A stretch of 12,187 nucleotides of DNA from Thermococcus sp. (GTDB lineage Archaea; Methanobacteriota_B; Thermococci; Thermococcales; Thermococcaceae), in NCBI RefSeq assembly GCF_027066465.1, contig NZ_JAMONU010000084.1, forward strand, positions 1 through 12,187. Reading direction: 5' to 3'. Shown here one piece after another: positions 7,061 to 12,187 of the stretch. Every line of letters begins with the position of its first letter. Position 1 is the first letter of the stretch. The position numbers were made by a program, and so were the translations under genes. The notes under the pieces were generated by a model. It was not told where the DNA came from. It searched no databases and saw only the letters and a list, made by a program, of their open reading frames with translations.

Positions 7061-7414
7061 TTGGGAAGGAGAACGAGGAAGAAGGAGCAGGGGGAGAAGA
7101 AGAGGGTTGCGAGGGAGCGGGTCGAGACCCTGTTCACTCTGGCGGAGAGGGTGTTTCCGTACAGCCCGGAACTTGCAAACAGGTACGTTGAGATAGCCCT
7201 TGCCGTCCAGCAGAAGGCCAAGATTAGACTTCCGAGGAAATGGAAGCGCCGCTACTGCAAGAGGTGCCATTCCTTCCTCGTTCCCGGAAAGAACGCGCGC
7301 GTTAGACTTAGGAGCAGGCCGTACCCCCACGTCGTCATCAAGTGCCTGAACTGCGGCCACATAATGAGGTATCCATACCTGCGGGAGAAAAAGGAGAAGA
7401 GAAGGGCCGATTAA
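7061..7414 (+). CDS. rnp4: Ribonuclease P protein component 4 (Rpp21/Rpr2 family)
   Basis: A basic protein of 117 residues that belongs to archaeal RNase P, which cuts the 5' leader from tRNA precursors. Rpp21 pairs with Rpp29 and binds the specificity part of the RNA. The signature is clear: N-terminal helices (ERVETLFTLAERVFPYSPEL; ANRYVEIALAVQQKAKIRLP), then a zinc ribbon with two CxxC pairs (RRYCKRCHSFLVPG and IKCLNCGHIMRYP). Length and ends fit the family. I favour TTG 7061 because AAGGTGG (7049-7055) is well spaced from it; GTG at 7052 or 7055 is possible and would overlap the previous stop codon. Either way, translation is probably coupled to the MCM-like gene. It converges on the surface-protein gene, 29 bp away. 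Confidence 0.93.
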   Translation: MGRRTRKKEQGEKKRVARERVETLFTLAERVFPYSPELANRYVEIALAVQQKAKIRLPRKWKRRYCKRCHSFLVPGKNARVRLRSRPYPHVVIKCLNCGHIMRYPYLREKKEKRRAD

Positions 7415-7443
7415 AGCCCCTTATTTCAGCTCACCTTATTTCA

Positions 7444-8586
7444 TCAGTGCCTGTCCTTCTTCGAACCGTGCTCCCTTATGGTGTCCATGTCGTTCCTGTA
7501 AAGCTCGTGAATGAGCTTCTTAATCTCCTTCAGGAGGAACTTGGCTTCCCTGTAGTTTCCGTTCTGGATTGCCGTTTTCAGCTGCTCGAGGAGCGGTGTA
7601 ACCGTTGAGACGTTAACTCCAGCTTTCTCGAGCACCTGAATCTGGGCCTCTATCTTCTGAAGCTCAATCTCAAACTTGAAGGCCTCGTTCCTCTCCATGC
7701 ACTTCATGAACTCCATGTGGGCGTCTTTGAGGGCGAACTCCGTCATGACCTGGAGCTTGAGGGCGAGCTGGTACGCCATGGTGTAGTTGCCGCTCTGGAG
7801 GCTCTGGTTAACCTGCTCCATGAGCTTCACCATCTCCCTGACCTGCTCCTTGAGCGCGGTTGAGTTCGTCATGTTGGCAATCTCCTCAAGGGCCATGAGC
7901 CTCTCGCGGACGTGCTCCATGACCCTCTCAACCTGCTCCTTCGTGACGTTGGCGGTAACTTCCTTGGCCGTGCAGTTGCACTCCCTGACCTGCTCGGCAA
8001 CCTTCCTCATGAGCTTCTCCGAGACCCTGCTCTGAACCATGACCATCTCTTTAACCCCAAGCTCCTTCATTATCCTGCTCACGTTGGTCGTCGAGTTGAC
8101 GTAGATTATGGCCGCCTTGTTCTGGACGGCCAGCTGAAGGGCCATCTGAATCGCGAGGCTGTCGTTGCCCGCGACAACAACGCTCGAGTTGAACTTTATC
8201 CCAAGCACCTTGCTGGCGTTCCCGATAACGGCCAGGTCAGTCTCGTACCTGTTGGCCCCCCACCAGCGGTAGACGGTTATGTTGTAGCTCTCAAGGTCGG
8301 TAACGTACTCCTCAACGACCGCATCTGGACCGCCTATGATTATCACCTGGCTCGGCGCGTAGCTCAGTATTTCAGCTGTAACGTTGGGGTCGTAGGTTCC
8401 CCACGTCGTTGTTACAACGACGGCTCCGGTTATGTTGGCGAGGTATTCGGCTATTGCTTTGTCGGCGGCGTTGTCGCTGACGAGAATTACTGTCGTGGTG
8501 GACGCTGCACTGACTTGACCAACTGCCAGCGGCATCGCCAGCATGAGCAGTCCGAACAGGACTGCCATCAACTTCTTACCCATCAT
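7444..8586 (-). CDS. Exported surface protein with CWB2-like domain and helical C-terminal half
   Basis: A 380-residue secreted protein. A signal peptide (MMGKKLMAVLFGLLMLAMPL) has a likely cut after VSA near residue 27. Residues about 30-200 resemble cell wall-binding repeat 2 (CWB2) units: TTTVILVSDNAADKAIAEYL, VIIIGGPDAVVEEYV, WWGANRYETDLAVIGNAS and SSVVVAGNDSLAIQMALQLA. These alternate strand and helix and carry the IIGG and RYET phrases. From about 200 onward the chain is helical and Glu/Met/Lys-rich (EQVERVMEHVRERLMALEEI; FKFEIELQKIEAQIQVLEKA). About 15 N-glycosylation sequons lie in both halves. No C-terminal anchor is seen, so it may bind the S-layer or be released. Start ATG 8586 follows GGTGATGAG; ATG 8583 is the alternative. 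The gene has its own TATA box and no co-directional close neighbour. The ligand is unknown. Confidence 0.87.
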   Translation of the reverse strand: MMGKKLMAVLFGLLMLAMPLAVGQVSAASTTTVILVSDNAADKAIAEYLANITGAVVVTTTWGTYDPNVTAEILSYAPSQVIIIGGPDAVVEEYVTDLESYNITVYRWWGANRYETDLAVIGNASKVLGIKFNSSVVVAGNDSLAIQMALQLAVQNKAAIIYVNSTTNVSRIMKELGVKEMVMVQSRVSEKLMRKVAEQVRECNCTAKEVTANVTKEQVERVMEHVRERLMALEEIANMTNSTALKEQVREMVKLMEQVNQSLQSGNYTMAYQLALKLQVMTEFALKDAHMEFMKCMERNEAFKFEIELQKIEAQIQVLEKAGVNVSTVTPLLEQLKTAIQNGNYREAKFLLKEIKKLIHELYRNDMDTIREHGSKKDRH

Positions 8587-8619
8587 GGCTCATCACCAGT
8601 ATCTAATAGTGAAAAAGCC

Positions 8620-8627
8620 CTATTTAA
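8620..8627 (-). promoter_or_regulatory. TATA box of the surface-protein gene
   Basis: The minus strand reads TTAAATAG preceded by GAAAAAAGG, a good BRE/TATA pair. Its centre is 37 nt before ATG 8586, giving a leader of about 10-12 nt that contains GGTGATGAG. Confidence 0.6.
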
Positions 8628-8749
8628 CCTTTTTTCACGAAATCATACCCTAATGTCGGAGTTTTCAAAAAAAGAAGCTGTTCCTTCCGTTCCCATCGTT
8701 CCCCCATCGGTCAAAGAAGGCCCTAACCGTTCCCCTACGTTCCAGCGGC

Positions 8750-8757
8750 TTTTATAT
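8750..8757 (+). promoter_or_regulatory. Orphan TATA-like element (TTTTATAT)
   Basis: GCTTTTATATCCC on the plus strand looks like a Thermococcales TATA box, but no plus-strand gene follows. Read on the minus strand (ATATAAAA, preceded by AAAATTGGG) it could instead start a transcript with a leader of about 140 nt for the surface-protein gene. Direction is unresolved. Confidence 0.4.
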
Positions 8758-8796
8758 CCCAATTTTCTCAAAAAGGAAGCACCACAAACTGCAGAA

Positions 8797-8812
8797 ATCG
8801 TTGTGAAACGAT
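8797..8812. terminator. Hairpin with 6-bp perfect stem; terminator or small-RNA element
   Basis: ATCGTT and AACGAT pair around a GTGA loop (GNRA type on the plus strand). On the plus strand TTTTTA follows at 8821-8826. On the minus strand it lies just past the cyclase stop, with a T-rich stretch about 25 nt further on. It may be the cyclase terminator, the end of a plus-strand RNA, or both. Confidence 0.4.
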
Positions 8813-8824
8813 GTGTCGGGGTTT

Positions 8825-9394
8825 TTATTCGACGATTGCGACGGCTCTGACGGGACTTCCGGAGCCTCCCTCGATTTTCAGGGGAAACGCCACGAAGGTG
8901 AAGGTCAGACCGAGCAGTCTCTCAAGGTTAACGAGGCTTTCGAAGACCGGAACCTCTGCACTCAGAAGAATCGTGTGAACGTTCTCGTCGCCTATGCTCA
9001 TGGCATCGGTTCCAACGGCCTTTACCCCCTCGGCAACTAAGAAAAGCGCCGCCTCCGGAGAAAGCTCCCTGCCGCCCGTCAGGAGGAGAACTATTCTACC
9101 GTAGTAGCCCGAATCCGGAAGCTCTTCGAGTTCTATCATCCCCTCCCCGCTCCGAAGGTCCACCACGAAGGCTTCGCCGATGAACTTCTCAAGGGGCATC
9201 TCATCTATCGTTTTCCCACCGGGGATGAAGTGAGCCGGAGCATCGACGTGCGTCCCGGAGTGCTCACCGAGCTTGAGGGCGTTCATGTAGTAGCCGTCGC
9301 GCTCGATAAGTGCCCATGGTCGAACCTTAACACCCGGGTCCCCGGGGTACACGGGGGTTCTCTCCGAGAGGGGAAGGGATAGGTCAACTATCAT
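8825..9394 (-). CDS. Cyclase-family metal-dependent hydrolase (kynurenine formamidase-like)
   Basis: A 189-residue protein of the cyclase/kynurenine formamidase-like family, metal enzymes that hydrolyse amide or cyclic bonds. The metal-binding signature HxGTHxDxPxH is intact (H45, H49, D51, H55 in EHSGTHVDAPAHF). Other family marks are the opening VDLSLPLSERTPVYPGDP, GTDAMSIGD at 128-136, VFESLVNLERL near 150-160 and the ending PLKIEGGSGSPVRAVA. Length is slightly short for the family but nothing is missing. ATG 9394 is chosen because GGGTG lies five bases before it; upstream starts at 9406 and 9421 would add residues before the conserved opening. It lies 32 nt after the MBL-fold gene and is probably its operon partner, although TTTAAAT at 9425-9431 could be an internal TATA box. 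The substrate is unknown; nothing else in the window suggests kynurenine metabolism. Confidence 0.9.
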   Translation of the reverse strand: MIVDLSLPLSERTPVYPGDPGVKVRPWALIERDGYYMNALKLGEHSGTHVDAPAHFIPGGKTIDEMPLEKFIGEAFVVDLRSGEGMIELEELPDSGYYGRIVLLLTGGRELSPEAALFLVAEGVKAVGTDAMSIGDENVHTILLSAEVPVFESLVNLERLLGLTFTFVAFPLKIEGGSGSPVRAVAIVE

Positions 9395-9426
9395 GGGAAC
9401 ACCCATAGGAAGTCCACACACAGGAT

Positions 9427-10146
9427 TTAAACGTTGTCCCTAAGAATGCCCAGGAGGTACTTCTTGTTGGGGAACCTCTCAATGACCTTGCCTATCGTAA
9501 GCTCTATGTCCCTTTCCACGTTCCTCGACTCCCAGCCGTGACCGGGGAGGAGAAGGTCTATCTTGAGGGTTTTGAGTATTCTCAGAGAATTGAAGTACTC
9601 CCCGAGACTGCCGGAGTCGTAGATGTTCGAAACCGTTCCGCTGGCGAAGAGGGTATCCCCTGAGAACAGGATTCTTCTCCTCGGTTCGTAGAGGCACATG
9701 CTTCCAGAGGTGTGGCCCGGGGTGTGGATTACCTTGAGAATCCACGAGCCCGCATCAACAACGTCTGCGTTGTTGAGCCACAGGTGAACCTTACTGCCCG
9801 GAAAGGACTGCCCGTGATACCTGCAGCGCATAACTTCGTCGTCACCGTAGCGTATCTTAACCGCCGAGTATTTGTAGGCCCCTATGATAGCAACGTCCTG
9901 CAGGTAGAGGTTTCCCCCGACGTGGTCGCAGTGCTCGTGGGTGTTGAGCACCAAATCGATGTCGTCCGGCCTCAGTCCCAGCTCGAGCAGGGCCTCCTCA
10001 AGCCTCGGATAGTCGCTCATTAAAGCCGTGTCAATGAGAACGTTGATGTCCGCCGTTATGAGGTAGGAAAACGCCGAGAGCTTTCCGGCCTTAATCTTGT
10101 AGAGGTTCGGCTGGACCCTTCTAACGTGAGGGTAATCGGAGGGCAT
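9427..10146 (-). CDS. Metallo-beta-lactamase-fold hydrolase (glyoxalase II-like)
   Basis: A 239-residue MBL-fold enzyme with the complete two-metal site: H70, H72, D74 and H75 (THEHCDHVGG), H145 (HTPGHTSGS), D164 (FSGDTLF) and H203 (LPGHG). This arrangement is typical of glyoxalase II-type thioester hydrolases and related lactonases. No nucleic-acid-processing beta-CASP domain is present. The start at ATG 10146 (MPSDYPHVRRVQPNLYKIKA) fits the usual beginning of the fold. The frame is open upstream to 10398, but that stretch is antisense to ahcY and is not coding. A TATA-like GTTTATTG about 28 nt before the ATG and no clear ribosome binding site suggest a leaderless mRNA. The cyclase-family gene follows after 32 nt. 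The substrate cannot be told from sequence. Confidence 0.92.
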   Translation of the reverse strand: MPSDYPHVRRVQPNLYKIKAGKLSAFSYLITADINVLIDTALMSDYPRLEEALLELGLRPDDIDLVLNTHEHCDHVGGNLYLQDVAIIGAYKYSAVKIRYGDDEVMRCRYHGQSFPGSKVHLWLNNADVVDAGSWILKVIHTPGHTSGSMCLYEPRRRILFSGDTLFASGTVSNIYDSGSLGEYFNSLRILKTLKIDLLLPGHGWESRNVERDIELTIGKVIERFPNKKYLLGILRDNV

Positions 10147-10153
10147 GCCTTGA

Positions 10154-10169
10154 TTAGGTTTCCCTAACC
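10154..10169. promoter_or_regulatory. Inverted repeat between TATA box and start of the MBL gene, possible operator
   Basis: TTAGG-TTTC-CCTAA (10154-10167) overlaps a second inverted pair GGTT/AACC (10157-10169). It lies just between the TATA-like element (about 10170-10178) and the expected transcription start (about 10148) of the MBL gene. A protein bound here could block transcription. The repeat is seen; the role is inferred. Confidence 0.35.
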
Positions 10170-10178
10170 CAATAAACT
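10170..10178 (-). promoter_or_regulatory. TATA-like element of the MBL-cyclase operon
   Basis: The minus strand reads GAAAAGTTTATTGGG, an A-rich BRE followed by TTTATT. Its centre is about 28 nt from ATG 10146, the distance expected for a leaderless transcript. Confidence 0.5.
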
Positions 10179-10193
10179 TTTCGCCTTGGACAG

Positions 10194-10202
10194 GCTTTTT
10201 AA
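10194..10202 (+). promoter_or_regulatory. TATA-like element of ahcY
   Basis: GCTTTTTAAG on the plus strand lies about 36 nt before ATG 10234, predicting a start near 10224 and a leader of about 10 nt that carries GGTGGTGG. It stands back to back with the MBL promoter in an 87-bp divergent gap. Confidence 0.5.
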
Positions 10203-10233
10203 GAGATTTCCCCAACAACGGCCGGTGGTGGCT

Positions 10234-11499
10234 ATGGACTGCACGAAGGATTACTGCGTCAAGGACATAGGCCTGGCCCCGAGCGGGGAGAAGAAGATTG
10301 ACTGGGTCTCGCGCTTCATGCCCGTTCTCCAGACTATAAGAAAGGATTTCGAGAGGGAGAAGCCCTTCAAAGGGGTAAGAATTGCCGCAACACTTCACCT
10401 CGAGATGAAGACGGCCTTCCTGCTCCTGACTCTCAAGGCAGGGGGAGCAGAGGTTTCCGCCGCCGCCAGCAACCCGCTGAGCACACAGGATGATGTCGTC
10501 GCGGCCTTAGCCAAGGCCGGCGTCAAGGTCTATGCCATCAGGGGAGAGAGCAGGGAGGAGTACTACGAGAACATGCACAGGGCTCTGGACATAAGGCCAA
10601 ACATCATAATCGATGATGGCGCGGACATGATAAGCACCGTTCACCGCGAGAGGCAGGAGCTGATAGACGAAATCTGGGGCGCGAGCGAGGAAACAACGAC
10701 AGGGGTAATACGGCTCCGCGCGATGGAGAAGGACGGGGTTCTGAGGTTCCCAATCATAGCGGTGAACGACAGCTATACCAAATACCTCTTTGACAACCGC
10801 TACGGAACCGGCCAGTCCACGTGGGACGGCATAATAAGGACCACCAACCTGCTCGTCGCCGGAAAGAACGTCGTCGTTGTCGGCTACGGCTGGTGCGGAA
10901 GGGGAATAGCGATGAGGGCAAGGGGTCTCGGCGCCACGGTTATAGTCGTCGAGGTTGACCCGATTAGGGCTTTGGAAGCCAGAATGGACGGCTTCCTCGT
11001 TATGGACATGAAGGAAGCGGCAAAGGTAGGCGACATCTTCGTCACCTCGACGGGCAACATCAAGTGCATTCGCAGGGAGCACTTCGAGCTCATGAAGGAC
11101 GGGGTAATACTCGCCAACGCCGGCCACTTCGACGTTGAGATATGGAAGCCCGACCTTGAGGAGCTCGCCGTCGAGATAAGCGAGCCGAGGCCCAACATCA
11201 GGGAGTACAAGCTTAAGGATGGCAGAAGGCTCTACCTCTTGGCAGATGGAAGGCTGGTCAATTTAGCGGCGGCCGACGGTCATCCGGCCGAGATTATGGA
11301 CATGAGCTTCGCCCTTCAGGCGAAGGCGGCGCAGTACATCAAGGAGAACCACGAGAGGCTTGAGCCAAAGGTCTACGTCCTGCCGAGGGAGATCGACGAG
11401 ATGGTCGCGAGGATTAAGCTGAACGCGATGGGAATAAAGATTGAGGAGCTTACCGAGGAGCAAAAGCGCTATTTGGAGAGCTGGGAGCACGGAACGTAG
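10234..11499 (+). CDS. ahcY: Adenosylhomocysteinase (S-adenosyl- or S-inosyl-homocysteine hydrolase)
   Basis: A 421-residue NAD-dependent cytosolic enzyme that cleaves S-adenosylhomocysteine, the by-product of SAM methyl transfer, to homocysteine and the nucleoside. The catalytic residues of the family are present: H55 (TLHLEMKTA), D131 (DDGADM), E153 (SEETTTGV), K183 and D187 (YTKYLFDNRYGTGQS). The NAD fold carries GYGWCGRG at 217-224, and H350 lies in NLAAADGHP. The protein ends in YLESWEHGT and lacks the C-terminal Lys-Tyr tail of the eukaryotic enzyme. This is normal for the archaeal type, some of which prefer S-inosylhomocysteine. ATG 10234 follows GGTGGTGG (10224-10231); an upstream TTG at 10186 has no such site. 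It is monocistronic as far as seen, divergent from the MBL operon, and overlaps the convergent membrane-protein gene by 50 bp. Confidence 0.97.
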   Translation: MDCTKDYCVKDIGLAPSGEKKIDWVSRFMPVLQTIRKDFEREKPFKGVRIAATLHLEMKTAFLLLTLKAGGAEVSAAASNPLSTQDDVVAALAKAGVKVYAIRGESREEYYENMHRALDIRPNIIIDDGADMISTVHRERQELIDEIWGASEETTTGVIRLRAMEKDGVLRFPIIAVNDSYTKYLFDNRYGTGQSTWDGIIRTTNLLVAGKNVVVVGYGWCGRGIAMRARGLGATVIVVEVDPIRALEARMDGFLVMDMKEAAKVGDIFVTSTGNIKCIRREHFELMKDGVILANAGHFDVEIWKPDLEELAVEISEPRPNIREYKLKDGRRLYLLADGRLVNLAAADGHPAEIMDMSFALQAKAAQYIKENHERLEPKVYVLPREIDEMVARIKLNAMGIKIEELTEEQKRYLESWEHGT

Positions 11500-12187
11500 T
11501 GTAGAGGGCGTATACGTTCTCCCCTTCTTTCCACTCCCTCGTGAGCGAAAGCGTCTGCCTCTCCCAGGGGCTCATTAGGACCACTACCGAGGGTGGGGAA
11601 CCCTCCCAGGGAACCTTCAGCAGAACCGGCCGGTGAACGGGTGAACCGCCGGAGAGGTCAAAGGTAACGCTTCTCTCGCTCATCTCGCGAACGTCCAGAG
11701 AGAAGGAGTCGCCAACCTTCATCGCGGTCCTTATTACGAGATAGGTCCTTTTTCCGGAGGGCTCCTCTTCATGCTTCTCGGCCAGCAGGGCCAGAACAAT
11801 CACAGCGCCGATTAGGAGGGGGACGAGGAAGGCGAAGGGCAGGAAAGCCCTCGGCGAGCTTCCAAAGGAGCTCCAGCCGAGGAGAACCGCGATGAACATG
11901 AATGCAACGGGTAGCGGGGTGAGGGCCTCGGAGAGGGACTCCACAACGAGGCCGTCGTTCGAGGGGTCAGGGCCAGCACTCTCCTCAACCCAACCGAGGA
12001 TTAGGAGGATTATGAATCCGGTGAACAGGACAACGAAGCCGGTGACGTAGTGACCGAGAACCGCGAAGGGAACTCCGAAAACCGCCTGAATGAGGTAAAC
12101 GACCAGCGACCACTTGAAGAGGTCGAAAAGCCTTTCATAGGCGAGGACGGCAGCCAGAAGTACTATGGAGACGGAGAGAACCGAACC
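11450..12187 (-). CDS. Multi-pass membrane protein with C-terminal beta domain (5' end outside window)
   Basis: The minus-strand frame is open from the right edge of the window to TAA at 11450-11452, giving 245 residues without a start in view. About five membrane helices are visible: VLSVSIVLLAAVLAY, SLVVYLIQAVFGVPFAVLG, TGFVVLFTGFIILLILGWV, VAFMFIAVLLGW and FAFLVPLLIGAVIVLALLA. After a charged junction (EKHEEEPSGKR) the last 100 residues are soluble and rich in beta strands (TYLVIRTAMKVGDSFSLDV; HRPVLLKVPWEG; SVVVLMSPWERQTLSLTREW). A GTG at 11944 is inside the hydrophobic part and is not the likely start. I do not recognise the family. The general plan, a membrane part followed by an Ig-like domain, is seen in DUF1616-type archaeal proteins, but this is only a suggestion. 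The 3' end overlaps ahcY. Confidence 0.8.
   Translation of the reverse strand, partial: GSVLSVSIVLLAAVLAYERLFDLFKWSLVVYLIQAVFGVPFAVLGHYVTGFVVLFTGFIILLILGWVEESAGPDPSNDGLVVESLSEALTPLPVAFMFIAVLLGWSSFGSSPRAFLPFAFLVPLLIGAVIVLALLAEKHEEEPSGKRTYLVIRTAMKVGDSFSLDVREMSERSVTFDLSGGSPVHRPVLLKVPWEGSPPSVVVLMSPWERQTLSLTREWKEGENVYALYTTFRAPSSPNSAFAPR

Larger units (their letters stand above)
8587..8824. other. 238-bp intergenic region with promoter, CGTTCC repeats and hairpin
   Basis: The region separates two minus-strand genes. It holds the TATA box of the surface-protein gene (8620-8627), five GTTCC motifs (8680, 8689, 8698, 8729, 8739), a second TATA-like element at 8750-8757 and a hairpin at 8797-8812. No credible protein-coding frame or tRNA is visible; the plus-strand frame crossing it is antisense to both flanking genes. 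Confidence 0.6.

Noticed and set aside
7420..7443. Direct repeat CTTATTTCA twice, 15 nt apart, between rnp4 and the surface-protein gene
   Set aside because: Only two 9-nt copies in a 29-bp convergent gap, with no flanking duplication or mobile-element sign. Probably chance or part of weak termination signals.
8586..8598. Resemblance to a C/D-box guide RNA (GTGATGA on the minus strand)
   Set aside because: It is the Shine-Dalgarno site GGTGATGAG of the surface-protein gene; no D box (CTGA) or C'/D' pair stands at the needed distance.
7912..8850. 312-codon plus-strand open frame
   Set aside because: It is mostly antisense to the surface-protein gene, whose signal peptide, CWB2-like phrases, ribosome binding site and TATA box are convincing. 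The translated product has no coherent domain.
8813..9040. 75-codon plus-strand frame after the orphan TATA box
   Set aside because: It is antisense to the conserved cyclase gene; the product looks unstructured and no ribosome binding site is convincing. A short noncoding RNA explains the promoter better.
10147..10398. 84-residue N-terminal extension of the MBL-fold protein
   Set aside because: It would lie antisense to the start of ahcY and its promoter. The fold begins naturally at MPSDYPHV, and a TATA-like element sits at the right distance.
10507..11127. 206-codon minus-strand open frame inside ahcY
   Set aside because: ahcY is unmistakable here; GC-rich third positions often leave the opposite strand open.

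Overview
The window looks like chromosomal DNA of a hyperthermophilic euryarchaeon of the order Thermococcales, most probably a Thermococcus species. Several features point this way: a 5S rRNA gene standing alone, an RNase P subunit of the Rpp21 type, an archaeal S-adenosylhomocysteinase without the eukaryote-type C-terminal tail, and an archaeal CheF. Genes are preceded by archaeal TATA boxes and by GGTG-type ribosome binding sites. The DNA is GC-rich and gene-dense, with no mobile element, tRNA, CRISPR array or sign of recent transfer.

Layout. Positions 1-2248 (+) are the end of a chemotaxis operon: the signalling end of a methyl-accepting chemotaxis protein, a membrane-anchored coiled-coil protein of unknown function, and CheF, which connects the Che proteins to the archaellum motor. 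A secreted beta-propeller protein (2220-3503, -) faces CheF and overlaps its end. It shares one divergent TATA element with a HEAT-repeat protein (3572-4312, +). The HEAT gene converges on and overlaps a long coiled-coil protein gene (4286-5308, -). Upstream of the coiled-coil gene on the same strand is the 5S rRNA gene (5381-5506, -).

A 12-bp perfectly palindromic TATA element (5527-5538) separates 5S from a divergent gene (5559-7058, +). That gene encodes what I read as an MCM-like protein, with an OB-fold region and an MCM-type C-terminal winged helix but no visible Walker A motif. The RNase P Rpp21 gene (7061-7414) follows directly. An exported, sequon-rich protein with a CWB2-like domain and helical C-terminal half lies at 7444-8586 (-). 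The 238-bp gap after it holds repeated CGTTCC motifs, an orphan TATA box and a GNRA-loop hairpin. A two-gene operon (metallo-beta-lactamase fold hydrolase, then cyclase-family metal hydrolase; 10146 to 8825, -) is divergent from ahcY (10234-11499, +). The window ends in a multi-pass membrane protein (11450-12187, -) that runs off the edge and overlaps ahcY tail to tail by 50 bp.

How they work together. The first three genes form a motility signalling unit. The MCM-like gene and rnp4 are probably one transcript. The MBL and cyclase genes form a small hydrolase operon of unknown substrate beside the methyl-cycle enzyme AhcY. The remaining genes are mostly singletons with their own promoters. 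The most interesting items are the degenerate MCM-like protein sharing a symmetric promoter with 5S rRNA, the Che-linked membrane coiled-coil protein, and the possible small RNA near 8780-8826.
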